NCBI RefSeq assembly: GCF_018279705.1
Contig: NZ_CP036498.1
Coordinates: 248,001 to 312,000, forward strand
DNA: 64,000 nucleotides
Origin: Tardiphaga alba
GTDB taxonomy: Bacteria; Pseudomonadota; Alphaproteobacteria; Rhizobiales; Xanthobacteraceae
Reading direction: 5' to 3'
The notes under the pieces are model-generated. The model did not search any database. It was given only the letters and a program-made list of their open reading frames with translations, and was not told the DNA's origin. This document shows, one piece after another, positions 39,879 through 50,269 of the stretch; within the stretch, counting starts at the first letter, position 1; each line of letters starts with the position of its first letter. The translations under genes were made by a program, and so were the position numbers.

Positions 39879-40576
39879 ATGTGATCATGATCCTGAAAAG
39901 CCGCTCTTTGAATCATCGGGTGATCGGCGCTGGCCTGTCGGCGCTGTTCGTCTTCGCCGTCGGGCACGCGTTTGCGCAAAGCTCCGTCCAGGGCGTGCCC
40001 AACGCCATGCAGGGCTTCTCGCAAAATCGTGACCAGCCGATCCAGATCGACGCGGCCTCGCTCGAAGTGCGCGACAAGAAAAAAGAGGCTGTGTTCTCCG
40101 GCGACGTCAAAGTCGTGCAGGGCGATACGACCATGAAGTCGAAAACGCTCACCGTGTTTTACGATGGCGGCAGTTCCGGCAAAGAGCCCGCTGGCAATGC
40201 GCCGGCACCCAAAGCTGCGCAGAAGCAGATGCCGGCGGCGCAGCCCGGGCCGGGCGGATCATCGGCGATCCGTCGCCTGGAAGCGCGCGGCAATGTGGTG
40301 GTGACCCAGAAAGACCAGGTCGTGACGGGTGAATCCGCGGTTTTCGACACCCGCAGCAATCTCATCACCATGCTTGGCGGCGTCGTCCTGACACAAGGCA
40401 AGAATGTGCTGCGTGGCGATCGGCTGGTGGTCGATATGACGACCGGAACATCCCGGGTCGAAGGCGGGCGTGTTCAGGGCCTGTTCCAGTCATCGGGACA
40501 AAGCGGCAGCCAGGGCTCGGGCCCAAGCGGCGGGCCGACCTCGATCCTGCCGGTCCCCGGCGGAAAGCCGAAATAA
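39875..40576 (+). CDS. lptA: LPS transport periplasmic protein LptA
   Basis: The soluble beta-jellyroll that forms the periplasmic bridge for LPS. A signal peptide (ILKSRSLNHRVIGAGLSALFVFAVGHAFA) is followed by PIQIDAASLEVRDKKKEAVFSGDVKVVQGD and SKTLTVFYD. A second repeat (IRRLEARGNVVVTQKDQVVTGESAVFD) follows, then GGVVLTQGKNVLRGDRLVVD. It has a 233-residue precursor with a low-complexity Gly/Ser tail. It is translationally coupled to lptC through ATGA. Confidence 0.95.
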   Translation: MNVIMILKSRSLNHRVIGAGLSALFVFAVGHAFAQSSVQGVPNAMQGFSQNRDQPIQIDAASLEVRDKKKEAVFSGDVKVVQGDTTMKSKTLTVFYDGGSSGKEPAGNAPAPKAAQKQMPAAQPGPGGSSAIRRLEARGNVVVTQKDQVVTGESAVFDTRSNLITMLGGVVLTQGKNVLRGDRLVVDMTTGTSRVEGGRVQGLFQSSGQSGSQGSGPSGGPTSILPVPGGKPK

Positions 40577-40706
40577 ATGGCGTTGCTGACGAATTCCTCG
40601 TTTCGGCCGCCGTTGTATCCGGCGCCTTAACCCGCTATCGCCATTGTTGAACTTGATACTCTGGCGTCACAAACACGACGACCGTTGAAAGCTGATCGAA
40701 GCGCGT

Positions 40707-41708
<1,002 letters not shown>

Positions 41709-41711
<3 letters not shown>

Positions 41712-41760
41712 AGCGTTTTCAAGCGAAGTCTGACCGGTTCGCGTCAAGAAAACGCGTCAA
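41709..41760. repeat. Rhizobial-type palindromic element after lptB
   Basis: GCGTTTTC (41713) ... GAAAACGC (41748) with an inner GCGAA / TTCGC pair and ACCGGTTCGCGTC core. This GCGTTTTC-ACCGGTTCGCG element is common in rhizobial genomes. It begins one base after the lptB stop and lies 120 bases before rpoN, so it may mark the end of the lpt transcript. Confidence 0.75.
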
Positions 41761-41880
41761 CCAAAAAGCCCTTTATTCAAATTTCGCGTTCGTCAAGACG
41801 TGTACATCACGCCCTGAAAGGTCTAAGCAAGAAACGGACCAATTTTCGGCCGTTTTTTCTCGGATCGGTTTTTTACTGCG

Positions 41881-43536
41881 ATGGCGCTGACGCAGAGACT
41901 CGAATTTCGGCAGACCCAGTCGCTGGTGATGACGCCGCAGCTGATGCAGGCGATCAAGCTTCTGCAGCTGTCGAATCTCGATTTATCGACCTTTGTCGAG
42001 GAAGAGCTGGAGCGTAATCCGCTGCTAGACCGCGCCAGCGACGGGCCGGAACCGCCGGTGGCCGGCGAGCAGAGCGCCGAGCGCACCGAATACGAACGTT
42101 CCGACGACTACGGCTCATCTTCCGAGACTGGCGACGCGTCCGATTTCGCCGATCGCGGAGGCGAAAGCCGCTTCGATGCGCCGGCTCCCGAAGACTGGAT
42201 CAACAACGATCTCGGCTCGCGCGCCGATATCGAACAGACCTTCGACACCGGTCTCGACAATGTGTTCTCGGAAGAGCCTGCAGAAGCTGCTGCACGCAAC
42301 GCGCAGGATGCAGCGCCGACCGCTTACACAGAGTGGGGCGGTGGCGCGTCCAATGACGACGACTACAATCTCGAAGCATTCGTCGCCGCAGAAGTGACGC
42401 TCGGCGATCACCTTGCCGAGCAGCTTGCCGTTGCCTTCACCGCGCCAGCGCATCGCATGATCGGTCAGTACCTGATCGATCTCGTCGATGAAGCCGGTTA
42501 TCTGCCGGCCGATCTCGGCGATGTCGGCGACAAGCTCGGCGCATCCGCCGACGAAGTTGCCGTGGTGCTCGGTACCCTGCAGACATTCGATCCGCCGGGC
42601 GTATGCGCGCGCAATCTAAGTGAGTGTCTGGCGATCCAGCTGCGCGAACAGAATCGTTACGATCCTGCGATGCAGGCGCTGGTCGAGAATCTCGATCTGC
42701 TTGCGAAGCGCGACGTGGTCAGCCTGCGCAAGATCTGCGGCGTCGATGATGAAGACCTCACCGACATGATCGGTGAAATCCGAAGACTCGATCCGAAGCC
42801 CGGTCAGAAATTCGGCGCGTCGCGTGCACAGACCGTGGTGCCGGATGTCTATGTGCGGCCGGGGCCTGACGGTGGCTGGCATGTCGAGCTCAACAGCGAC
42901 ACACTGCCGCGCGTTCTCGTGAACCAGACCTATTATTCCCAACTGTCGAAAACCATCCGCAAGGATGGCGACAAGTCGTATTTTTCCGATTGCCTGCAGA
43001 ATGCGACATGGCTCGTCCGTGCGCTGGATCAACGCGCGCGTACCATTCTCAAAGTATCAACGGAAATCGTCCGTCAGCAGGACGGCTTCTTCACTCAGGG
43101 CGTAGCGCATCTGCGTCCCCTGAACCTGAAGGCTGTTGCCGACGCGATCCAGATGCATGAATCAACGGTGTCGCGCGTCACCGCCAATAAATACATGGCG
43201 ACCAATCGCGGCATTTTTGAATTGAAATACTTCTTTACCGCGTCGATCGCGTCGGCCGATGGCGGCGAAGCGCATTCGGCAGAGGCCGTGCGGCATCACA
43301 TCAAGCAGTTGATTGATAACGAGAGCCCCTCTCAGATACTTTCTGACGATACGATCGTGGAACGTTTGCGCGAAGCGGGCATTGATATTGCCCGTCGTAC
43401 CGTGGCGAAATACCGCGAAGCTATGCGGATTCCGTCGTCGGTGCAGCGCCGTCGCGACAAGCAGAGCATGCTCGGAAATGCTCTCAAGGCGTCGTCAAAT
43501 CCATCCGACAAATCCCGCGACACTGCACCAGCTTGA
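41881..43536 (+). CDS. rpoN: RNA polymerase sigma-54 factor
   Basis: Sigma-54 directs RNA polymerase to -24/-12 promoters of nitrogen and other genes and needs AAA+ activators. The 551 residues contain the Gln/Leu-rich region I (RLEFRQTQSLVMTPQLMQAIKLLQLSNLDL), an acidic region II (~50-150), the core-binding domain, and the HTH with the RpoN box ARRTVAKYRE near the C-terminus. The ribosome-binding site is weak. It follows lptB and precedes hpf and ptsN, the usual alphaproteobacterial order. Confidence 0.98.
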   Translation: MALTQRLEFRQTQSLVMTPQLMQAIKLLQLSNLDLSTFVEEELERNPLLDRASDGPEPPVAGEQSAERTEYERSDDYGSSSETGDASDFADRGGESRFDAPAPEDWINNDLGSRADIEQTFDTGLDNVFSEEPAEAAARNAQDAAPTAYTEWGGGASNDDDYNLEAFVAAEVTLGDHLAEQLAVAFTAPAHRMIGQYLIDLVDEAGYLPADLGDVGDKLGASADEVAVVLGTLQTFDPPGVCARNLSECLAIQLREQNRYDPAMQALVENLDLLAKRDVVSLRKICGVDDEDLTDMIGEIRRLDPKPGQKFGASRAQTVVPDVYVRPGPDGGWHVELNSDTLPRVLVNQTYYSQLSKTIRKDGDKSYFSDCLQNATWLVRALDQRARTILKVSTEIVRQQDGFFTQGVAHLRPLNLKAVADAIQMHESTVSRVTANKYMATNRGIFELKYFFTASIASADGGEAHSAEAVRHHIKQLIDNESPSQILSDDTIVERLREAGIDIARRTVAKYREAMRIPSSVQRRRDKQSMLGNALKASSNPSDKSRDTAPA

Positions 43537-43597
43537 TTGCACTCCCGTAGAAACGGGATACTGTTGGTTCTGCTAGGTTAGAATCGAGGTATCAGTC

Positions 43598-44203
43598 ATG
43601 ACTCTTCGCATCTCGGGTAAAAGCATCAGTGTTGGCGACGCGCTTCGCGGTCGTGTAACCGAACGAACCGATGAAGTGCTGCGCAAATATTTTGACGGCA
43701 ACTATTCCGGTCACATCACATTGAGCAAAGACGGTTTTGGTTTTCGTACGGATTGCGCATTGCATCTCGATTCCGGAATCACCCTCGAAGCAGAGTCCAA
43801 CGCCACCGATGCCTATGCGAGCGCCGATCAGGCCTTGCTACAGATCGAGAAGCGCCTGCGCCGCTACAAGAGCCGGCTGAAGGATCGCTCTGCGCGCAAG
43901 GCGCATGCGGAAGCCGTCGCCATCGCCGAACTCACAACGCCGACGCTGGATGCGCCGAGCTACATTATCGAGGCGCCCGATCACGAAGACGAAGTGGCCA
44001 ATGGCTACGAGCCCGTCATCATTGCGGAATCCACCAAATCGCTGAAGCGGTTTTCGGTGAGCCAGGCTGTCGAGGAACTCGACTTCACGGGCGCGGCGGT
44101 GGTGGTATTCCAGCATGGCAGTAACGGGCGGGTGAACATCGTCTATCGCAGGACCGACGGGAATGTCGGTTGGGTCGATCCGCCGGTGATTAAACCGTCC
44201 TGA
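43598..44203 (+). CDS. hpf: Ribosome hibernation promoting factor, long form
   Basis: Long HPF (RaiA/YfiA family), 201 residues, that dimerises 70S ribosomes into inactive 100S particles in starvation. The N-terminal S30AE domain (LRISGKSISVGDALRGRVTERTDEVLRKYF, ITLEAESNATDAYASAD, KRLRRYKSRLKD) is followed by a linker. The C-terminal dimerisation domain is KRFSVSQAVEELDFTGAAVVVFQHGSNGRVNIVYRRTDGNVGWVDP. It lies between rpoN and ptsN, as in many Proteobacteria. Confidence 0.96.
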   Translation: MTLRISGKSISVGDALRGRVTERTDEVLRKYFDGNYSGHITLSKDGFGFRTDCALHLDSGITLEAESNATDAYASADQALLQIEKRLRRYKSRLKDRSARKAHAEAVAIAELTTPTLDAPSYIIEAPDHEDEVANGYEPVIIAESTKSLKRFSVSQAVEELDFTGAAVVVFQHGSNGRVNIVYRRTDGNVGWVDPPVIKPS

Positions 44204-44426
44204 TGCCATTGACGCCCTGACGGGCCGTGCATATGGTCCGCCGCCTTTGACGGGTTATACCGTCAACGGATTTCGCATGGGGATTTCCGGTGCTAGGATA
44301 AGGCTCAGGCGTTCGCGCCGGGTGCGTGACCTGTCACCGGGAACGATATCCACTTCCAGTATTTCTTGACGCTGCCGGTCTTGGTCCAAACTCACCGCGG
44401 ACGGTCAATTTTCCTCGGAACGGTCA

Positions 44427-44888
44427 ATGACAATTACCGATCTGGTAGCGCCCGAGGCGATCCTCCCGGCGTTGAAAGTTAATAGCAAGAAGCAGGCTCT
44501 GCAGGAGCTTGCGACGCGCGCGTCTGCGCTGACCGGGCAGGGTGATCGCGCCATCTTCGAAGTGCTGCTCCAGCGCGAGAAGCTCGGCACGACGGCAGTG
44601 GGTTACGGCGTCGCGATCCCGCACGGCAAACTCCCGAAGCTCGATCGTTTGTTCGGTCTGTTTGCGCGCCTCGAGCGTCCGATCGATTTCGAAGCCATGG
44701 ATGGCCAGCCGGTCGATCTCGTGTTCCTGCTGCTGGCGCCGGAAGGTGCCGGGGCCGATCATCTAAAGGCGCTGGCGCGCATTGCCCGCCTGCTGCGCGA
44801 TCAGGACGTCGCCAAGAAGCTCCGTGCCTCGCGCGATGCGCAGGCGATCTATTCGGTTCTGGCGCTGCCGCCTGCGACGGCGGCTTAG
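44427..44888 (+). CDS. ptsN: PTS IIA-Ntr nitrogen-regulatory protein
   Basis: EIIA-Ntr receives phosphate from NPr and regulates K+ uptake, nitrogen and phosphate responses; it does not transport sugar. The 153 residues carry the phosphorylated His66 in GYGVAIPHGKL and the family segments LPALKVNSKKQALQELA and VDLVFLLLAPEGAGADHLKALARIARLL. Since EIIA-Ntr interacts with KdpD in E. coli, its presence with a complete kdp locus is noteworthy but not linked here by sequence. The 223-base gap before it holds no clear gene. Confidence 0.96.
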   Translation: MTITDLVAPEAILPALKVNSKKQALQELATRASALTGQGDRAIFEVLLQREKLGTTAVGYGVAIPHGKLPKLDRLFGLFARLERPIDFEAMDGQPVDLVFLLLAPEGAGADHLKALARIARLLRDQDVAKKLRASRDAQAIYSVLALPPATAA

Positions 44889-44890
44889 TT

Positions 44891-44980
44891 GTAGCCCGGA
44901 TGGAGCGTAGCGAAATCCGGGAACAACAGTTTCAGCAATCTGCCGGTCCCCGGATTACGCTGAGCTCCATCCGGGCTACA
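44891..44980. repeat. Palindromic repeat, family A (copy 4)
   Basis: GTAGCCCGGATGGAGCGTAG ... GAGCTCCATCCGGGCTACA, directly after the ptsN stop and before the convergent 45009 gene. Confidence 0.9.
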
Positions 44981-45008
44981 GCCCCAGCCCTTCGTCGCTG
45001 ACGTCAAC

Positions 45009-45515
45009 TCAAGCCGCGAATTCTTTCTCACCGCGCGACGCCTGACGTCCGCCAGCGAGCGATGCGAGTTCGGCGACCATTTCGGGATTGTCGTCGCTGT
45101 GCAGGTTGTCGGCGCGCAGCGCTTCGGCTTCTTCCGCCGCTGCGGCGGCGCGCGATCCCGCGGCCATGCGCAATGCGGTCTGAATTTCATTGGCGTCTGC
45201 GCCATTCTTCAGCAGCATCAGCGTGATCAACGCCTTGATGTCGGAGTTCATGGCTTCCGCGCTTTGCTTCATGCGTCGCACCGAAGCCGACGTCTCCGGC
45301 ACATTGTTCGCACTTGGGCGCAACCTGGCGACATTGCTCGCAGTGGCATCGGCCGTTCCGCGCGCAGGGTTTGCATGTTCTTCCGCCATCATCACGCGCG
45401 ACGCGGCCGCGAGCTGCAGTGCATGGTGGATCTCCGGCGAGCTGGTGCCGGTCTTGAGCGCCAGGAGAGTGAGAAGGGCTTTGACGTCCGAGTTCATCGC
45501 TGCAGTGTTTTGCAT
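45009..45515 (-). CDS. Protein with a duplicated 34-residue motif, unknown function
   Basis: A 168-residue soluble protein built on two copies of one motif. Residues ~7-40 read MNSDVKALLTLLALKTGTSS, continuing PEIHHALQLAAASR; residues ~88-122 read MNSDIKALITLMLLKNGADA, continuing NEIQTALRMAAGSR. Each unit should form two short helices. The linker is Ala/Asn/Arg-rich and the C-terminus is acidic then basic. No signal peptide, Cys or enzymatic motif. It may be a small interaction module. The next gene upstream (45549) ends 33 bases before it on the same strand. Confidence 0.65.
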   Translation of the reverse strand: MQNTAAMNSDVKALLTLLALKTGTSSPEIHHALQLAAASRVMMAEEHANPARGTADATASNVARLRPSANNVPETSASVRRMKQSAEAMNSDIKALITLMLLKNGADANEIQTALRMAAGSRAAAAAEEAEALRADNLHSDDNPEMVAELASLAGGRQASRGEKEFAA

Positions 45516-45548
45516 TTTTATGCTCGCTTGTTTGGATGGTTGGCAGAA

Positions 45549-46151
45549 TTAGTTGAAACGCGTCCCGAAGAGTTTTTCGAAGAAGTTTGGTTCTGGAAGC
45601 TCTGGTGTCGGCGGGGCTTCTGCCACGCGAACAGGTGGTGTGCGGCGCGCCTGTCGTTTGGCGCGCGGTTTCGTGGATGCCGCGACCGGTTCTTCTGTGA
45701 TGGCCGGCTCGATGGCCGTCTGATCATTGGCCGTATCGATCAAGCGGGTGATCGTGTCCTCGAGGCTGCCGCGAATCAGTATGGGCTCGAGAAACTTCGG
45801 ATCTTCGGAGATGATCGCTGCGGCGATGCGCATGTCGTTTTTGGGTGGAAGATTATCGACGGCCTCGCTGCTCCATTGTTCGAGCGGAAGGCGGTCCGAC
45901 TTCGACACTTGAGGTGGATTGCTATCCGGCGCCATCAGCGGCGGAACGACGCTGTCATTGCGCATCAGAAACACGGCGGCTGCTGCGCACCCCGGCGCGA
46001 AAACAAAGAAGGCAAGACACGCGGCAACGAGGGGGCGTCCATCGAAGCGGCGCGCTGTGGCAGGCGCGACATTGTCGTTCGCATGCGCCGTATGGAAGTG
46101 ATGGAGCAGGTCTTCGACCTGAATAATCTGCGCTTGTGTCGATCCAGTCAT
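45549..46151 (-). CDS. Single-pass membrane protein, unknown function
   Basis: 200 residues from the ATG at 46151, which has GAGG upstream; the frame could start 9 codons earlier. A cytoplasmic ~35-residue N-terminus (VEDLLHHFHTAHANDN) is followed by one helix (PLVAACLAFFVFAPGCAAAAVFL). A periplasmic part with Pro-rich segments follows (SEDPKFLEPILIRGSLEDTITRLI) and ends in a basic/Pro tail (KPRAKRQARRTPPVRVAEAPP) and FFEKLFGTRF. I recognise no domain. It is probably cotranscribed with the duplicated-motif protein downstream. Confidence 0.6.
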   Translation of the reverse strand: MTGSTQAQIIQVEDLLHHFHTAHANDNVAPATARRFDGRPLVAACLAFFVFAPGCAAAAVFLMRNDSVVPPLMAPDSNPPQVSKSDRLPLEQWSSEAVDNLPPKNDMRIAAAIISEDPKFLEPILIRGSLEDTITRLIDTANDQTAIEPAITEEPVAASTKPRAKRQARRTPPVRVAEAPPTPELPEPNFFEKLFGTRFN

Positions 46152-46468
46152 GGCGACCTCGAATCTTGTCATGACCAAACTTTCTCAGGTCATGGTGAAT
46201 GCGTGGTCACCATTCGCTTCGGCGGGCAGCACGATGCGATCAGCAGCGATCAAGGCATCGCAGCCAATGTTCAGATCGAATGTGATGGGGGATAAAAGTT
46301 TTCGATGTCGGCCGACTGGCCGAATCAGATGTGAGGATGATTAGCCCGCGCCGTTGACAGCCGGTTAAATAAATACCGGATTGTGCGTTCGTTCCGGTCG
46401 CGGCGCTTTGAGATGCGCAGGCATTGAGCCCGCGTATCTCAAATTGCTGTGGCAAGTGTCCGCCAGCG
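46152..46468. other. 317-base gene-free stretch
   Basis: It lies between the upstream end of the 46151 gene and the stop of the DUF1150 gene. I see no credible ORF. The only structure I can support is the hairpin at 46407-46443. Confidence 0.6.
46407..46443 (-). terminator. 12-bp inverted repeat after the DUF1150 gene
   Basis: TTTGAGATGCGC / GCGTATCTCAAA (one G-U pair) around 13 bases, 26 bases beyond the stop of the DUF1150 gene on the minus strand. It has no long T-run, so it is either a weak terminator or an mRNA 3' stabiliser of the hsp20-DUF1150 message. Confidence 0.45.
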
Positions 46469-46738
46469 TCAGTGGACGCTGACGGCCTGCAATTCCTGGC
46501 TCCACGCATTCGCGATCGCCGCTTCGCGGCTGTCGGTGAGCATGATCGGTGTGCCGTCGGCGGCGTGCAATGCGAACAGCTGTAGGCCGGGCGCGATTTC
46601 CGGCGCCTGCGGGAACAGGCCGGGCACGTCTTCCGAGCGCACGGGCTTCACATAGGCGATCATACCTTCGCCCAGATGTGCCAACGCTTCAGTGGTTACG
46701 ACGGGATTCTTAACGGCAGCAATTTCAACTTCAGTCAT
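46469..46738 (-). CDS. DUF1150 family protein
   Basis: An 89-residue conserved alphaproteobacterial protein (MTEVEIAAVKNPVVTTEALAHL, GEGMIAYVKPVRSEDVPGLFP, LFALHAADGTPIMLTDSREAAIANAW). The family is usually found next to a small heat-shock protein gene, as here, and is presumed to be part of the heat-shock response, but its role is unknown. It starts 105 bases after the Hsp20 gene on the same strand. Confidence 0.92.
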   Translation of the reverse strand: MTEVEIAAVKNPVVTTEALAHLGEGMIAYVKPVRSEDVPGLFPQAPEIAPGLQLFALHAADGTPIMLTDSREAAIANAWSQELQAVSVH

Positions 46739-46843
46739 CGTCTCGACTCCTCAACTGATTCAAGCGGTCGAGTCCGCTACAAGTTCCGTTCTTTTGCAGC
46801 ACCTGACCGAAAAACCTGAATTCCAGTTTTCCGGGTCCTGCAA

Positions 46844-47269
46844 TTATTCGTGCTCATTGATAGCGATTGTCTTAATCACCCGCTCAGGCTCAGGCCTGGC
46901 GAGATCGATCGACAACAACCCGTTCTTCAGATCCGCACCCAGCACCAGCATCCCCTCCGCCAGCACGAATGTGCGCTGGAAGTGGCGCGCGGCGATGCCG
47001 CGATGGATGTATTGCCGGGTCTTGTCGTCCTGCTGGCGGCCACGGATGACGAGCTGGTTTTCCTCGGTGGTCACATCGAGTTGCTCGCGGGTAAAGCCGG
47101 CGACTGCCAGCGTGATCCGCAGCTTTTCGGGATGACCGTTCTCACGATCACACCGCTCGATATTGTAGGGAGGATAGCCGTCGGCACCTTTGACGACGCG
47201 GTCGAGCGCACGCTCGATCTCGTCGAACCCCAAAAGGAACGGACTGGACAACGAAGGAACACGAGACAT
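46844..47269 (-). CDS. Small heat-shock protein, Hsp20 family
   Basis: An alpha-crystallin chaperone of 141 residues from the ATG at 47269 (MSRVPSLSSPFLLGFDEIER). The crystallin domain runs from YPPYNIER through LRITLAVAGFTREQLDVTTEENQLVIRGRQ to HFQRTFVLAEGMLVLGADLKNGLLSIDLARP, the conserved beta-strands of the IbpA/HspH group. It prevents aggregation without ATP. A heat-shock promoter lies 86 bases upstream, and the DUF1150 gene follows. Confidence 0.95.
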   Translation of the reverse strand: MSRVPSLSSPFLLGFDEIERALDRVVKGADGYPPYNIERCDRENGHPEKLRITLAVAGFTREQLDVTTEENQLVIRGRQQDDKTRQYIHRGIAARHFQRTFVLAEGMLVLGADLKNGLLSIDLARPEPERVIKTIAINEHE

Positions 47270-47354
47270 CGGTACAAAGCCCTCTCGAAGCGACTTTGAG
47301 GGGCCCTTACGGCGCCCCTGGCCGATCAGCACTGTGCCAACCGGTCTGCCAAGG

Positions 47355-47382
47355 ATATGGGGATCACCGGGTCGGGTTCAAG
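47355..47382 (-). promoter_or_regulatory. Sigma-32 (RpoH) promoter of hsp20
   Basis: On the minus strand: CTTGAA, 14 bases, CCCCATAT. This is an exact match to the heat-shock consensus with correct spacing, 86 bases before the Hsp20 ATG. Confidence 0.85.
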
Positions 47383-47427
47383 CACCTGCGGATTGCACGG
47401 TAGACGTTGCCAACACCTTGAGATGGA

Positions 47428-48507
47428 TCAGTTTTCGATCCGCGTCCGGCCGTCGGCCGAGAACAGGTGCAGTTTCTCTCGTGGCGCCACGGCGCGGATA
47501 TGGGCGCCGATCGCGGGGGCGTCCAGGCCGGGGATGCGGACGATCATCTCCCCCTCCGGCAACTCACCCGGCGTGGCGCTGACCGCCGCCTCGCGGCCCG
47601 CGCGGGAGCCGTAGACATAGGTTTCGGCACCGACGCGCTCGATGGTTTCCACGGTCAGGTCGAGCGCAATGCCGCCCTCCGGCGCGGCATCGGCAAGCAC
47701 GAGGTCTTCGGGCCGGACGCCGAGAATGCCGGCGCCGGTGCCCGCCACAGCGGTGCTGAGGGCATCGTCGCGCAGCTTGATCAGGTTCATCGGCGGCGCG
47801 CCGATGAAGGAGGCGACGAATGTCGTCTTCGGCTTGCTGTAGATGTCCAGCGGGCTGCCGATCTGCTCGACCACCCCGCCGTTCATGACGACGAGGATGT
47901 CTGCCAGCGTCATCGCCTCGAGCTGGTCATGGGTCACGTAGATCGAGGTCGTCTTCAGCCGTCGTTGCAATTTGCGAATTTCAACGCGCATCGCGACGCG
48001 CAGCTTGGCGTCGAGATTGGACAGCGGCTCATCGAACAGGAACACTTTTGGCTGCCGCACGATGGCGCGGCCCATGGCGACGCGCTGGCGCTGGCCGCCG
48101 GACAGCTGCCGCGGCTTGCGGTCGAGCATGGTGGCGAGTTCGAGCGTCTGCGCGGCTTCGCGCACGCGCGTGTCGATCTCGTCTTTCGCCATGCCGCGAT
48201 TGCGCAGCCCATAGGCCATGTTGTTGTAGACGGTCATATGCGGATAGAGCGCATAGTTCTGGAACACCATCGCGATGTCGCGATCCGCGGGCTCGACCTG
48301 GTTGACGACCCGGCCGCCGATATCGACATCGCCGGATGTTACCGTTTCCAGCCCTGCCACCATGCGCAGCAGCGTGGACTTGCCGCAGCCGGAGGGACCG
48401 ACCAGCACGCAGAACTGGCCGTCGGCAATCGCAAAATCGATTCCCTTGATGGCTTCGAAGCCGCCGGGATAGGTTTTGCGTACGTCACGCAGCGTCACGC
48501 TGGCCAT
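47428..48507 (-). CDS. ugpC: sn-glycerol-3-phosphate import ATPase UgpC
   Basis: The ATPase of the Ugp importer (MalK/CUT1 type), 359 residues. Walker A is [18 protein letters not shown], the signature [16 protein letters not shown], Walker [13 protein letters not shown] and the His switch [17 protein letters not shown]-terminal TOBE domain follows (MVGVRPEDL-like [12 protein letters not shown]). It starts one base after ugpE. It is assigned to glycerol-3-phosphate from the binding protein and gene order; sugar ABC ATPases are very similar. The gene points away from hsp20's promoter. Confidence 0.93.
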   Translation of the reverse strand: MASVTLRDVRKTYPGGFEAIKGIDFAIADGQFCVLVGPSGCGKSTLLRMVAGLETVTSGDVDIGGRVVNQVEPADRDIAMVFQNYALYPHMTVYNNMAYGLRNRGMAKDEIDTRVREAAQTLELATMLDRKPRQLSGGQRQRVAMGRAIVRQPKVFLFDEPLSNLDAKLRVAMRVEIRKLQRRLKTTSIYVTHDQLEAMTLADILVVMNGGVVEQIGSPLDIYSKPKTTFVASFIGAPPMNLIKLRDDALSTAVAGTGAGILGVRPEDLVLADAAPEGGIALDLTVETIERVGAETYVYGSRAGREAAVSATPGELPEGEMIVRIPGLDAPAIGAHIRAVAPREKLHLFSADGRTRIEN

Positions 48508-48508
48508 G

Positions 48509-49357
48509 CTATTTCTCCGTCTCGACCAGGCCGCGCACGAACAGCCGCTGCATGAAGATCACCACCGCCACCGGCGGCAGCATGGCCAGAATCGCCGTCG
48601 CCATGGCCAGCTGCCACTCCGCGAGTTCGTCCGTCGTCGTCAGCATCTTCTTGATGCCGGTGACGATGGTCTGCATGGAATCCTGCGTGGTGATCAGCAG
48701 CGGCCACAGATACTGGTTCCAGCCATAGATAAACTGGATCACGAACAGCGCCGCCATCGTGGTCACCGACAGCGGCAGCAGCGTATCCTTGAAGAAGCGA
48801 TAGGGACCTGCGCCATCGATGCGCGAGGCTTCCAGTAATTCGTCAGGGATCGTCATGAAGAATTGCCGGAACAGCAGCGTGCCGGTGGCCGATGCGATCA
48901 GCGGCAGGATCAGGCCGGCATAGCTATCCAGCATCTTCAGATCGGCGATCACCTTGTAGGTGGGATAGATGCGCACCTCGACCGGGAGCATCAGCGTGAT
49001 GAAGATGATCCAGAACGCGGCCATGCGGAACGGGAAGCGGAAATACACCACGGCATAGGCGGACAGAATCGAGATGAAGATTTTTCCGAGCGCAATTCCC
49101 ATTGCCATGATGAAGGAATTGATCAGCATATGCCCGACCGGCTCGCGGCTCGCGCGCGATCCGCCGACGAAAATGGCGCGATAATAGTTCTCCCAGGTGT
49201 GGCTGCCCGGCGTCATCGGCATGTTACCATTGACCACGGTGGCCGCGTCATGGGTCGAGGCGATCAGCGCGACATAGACGGGGAATACGACCAGCAGCAC
49301 GCCGAGCGTCAGAATGAGATAGGCAACGATGTCGTTCCAGCGGCGGTGCTCGACCAT
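48509..49357 (-). CDS. ugpE: sn-glycerol-3-phosphate permease UgpE
   Basis: A polytopic ABC permease of the MalG type, 282 residues with six helices. The EAA loop ([22 protein letters not shown]) contacts UgpC. It overlaps ugpA by one base (TGATG) and is followed by ugpC. The start [26 protein letters not shown] is typical of UgpE. Confidence 0.94.
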   Translation of the reverse strand: MVEHRRWNDIVAYLILTLGVLLVVFPVYVALIASTHDAATVVNGNMPMTPGSHTWENYYRAIFVGGSRASREPVGHMLINSFIMAMGIALGKIFISILSAYAVVYFRFPFRMAAFWIIFITLMLPVEVRIYPTYKVIADLKMLDSYAGLILPLIASATGTLLFRQFFMTIPDELLEASRIDGAGPYRFFKDTLLPLSVTTMAALFVIQFIYGWNQYLWPLLITTQDSMQTIVTGIKKMLTTTDELAEWQLAMATAILAMLPPVAVVIFMQRLFVRGLVETEK

Positions 49358-50238
49358 CAGTATTGCACCTTGCGTTCGACATAGCGGAACTGGATCGCGG
49401 TGAGAGCGATGACGATCACCATCAGCACCACGGATTGCGCCGCAGAACCGCCGAGATCGCCGCCGAGACGGCCATCGGCATAGACCTTGTAGACCATGGT
49501 GGTCGTCGACCCAGCGGGGCCGCCACCGGTCACTGCGTCGATGATGCCGAATGTATCGAAGAACACGTAGACGACATTGACGACCAGCAAGAAGAAGGTG
49601 GTCGGCGACAGCAGCGGGAAGGTGATGGTCCAGAAGCGGCGCAATGGTCCAGCGCCGTCGATGGCGCCGGCTTCGAGCACGCTGCGCGGGATCGACTGCA
49701 GGCCTGCGAGGAAGAACAGGAAATTATACGCGATCTGTTTCCACACCGCGGCCATCACGATCAGCGCCATGGCGTGATTGCCGTCGAGCAGCGGATTCCA
49801 GTTGAAGCCGAGCACCCGCATCGGCCGCGCCAGCGTGCCGAGCGTCGGGTGAAACATGAACAGCCACAGCACGCCAGCCACCGCGGGCGCCACCGCATAG
49901 GGCCAGATCATCATCACTTTGAAGACAGGTGCGGCTTTCAGATTCTTGTCGGCCTGTGTTGCGAAGAGCAGCGCGATGGCCAGTGAGAGCGCCGCCACCA
50001 GCGACGAGAACACCAGCGTGGTGATCATCGACTTGTAGTATTCGGGTTGGGCGAACAGCGCCTGGTAGTTCTCCAGCCCGACGAAATCGGAGTTCAGCCC
50101 GAACGCATCTTCGCGCAGAAAGCTTTGCCAGACGGCCTGGCTGGCCGGCCAGTAGAAGAACACCAACGTGATGACGAGTTGCGGCAGCAGCAGCGCATAG
50201 GGCAGCGCCTTGTTACCGAAGATCGCGGTTTTTTCCAT
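49357..50238 (-). CDS. ugpA: sn-glycerol-3-phosphate permease UgpA
   Basis: A polytopic ABC permease of the MalF type, 293 residues with six helices ([24 protein letters not shown] near the start). The EAA loop is [21 protein letters not shown]. It pairs with UgpE to form the channel. It is separated from ugpB by a palindromic repeat. Confidence 0.94.
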   Translation of the reverse strand: MEKTAIFGNKALPYALLLPQLVITLVFFYWPASQAVWQSFLREDAFGLNSDFVGLENYQALFAQPEYYKSMITTLVFSSLVAALSLAIALLFATQADKNLKAAPVFKVMMIWPYAVAPAVAGVLWLFMFHPTLGTLARPMRVLGFNWNPLLDGNHAMALIVMAAVWKQIAYNFLFFLAGLQSIPRSVLEAGAIDGAGPLRRFWTITFPLLSPTTFFLLVVNVVYVFFDTFGIIDAVTGGGPAGSTTTMVYKVYADGRLGGDLGGSAAQSVVLMVIVIALTAIQFRYVERKVQY

Positions 50239-50269
50239 GTGGTGTCGTGCCCCCAGTCGCCACTCTATT

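Noticed and set aside
40577..40630. 17-codon ORF directly after lptA
   Set aside because: Too short, no ribosome-binding site of its own, and no recognisable feature.
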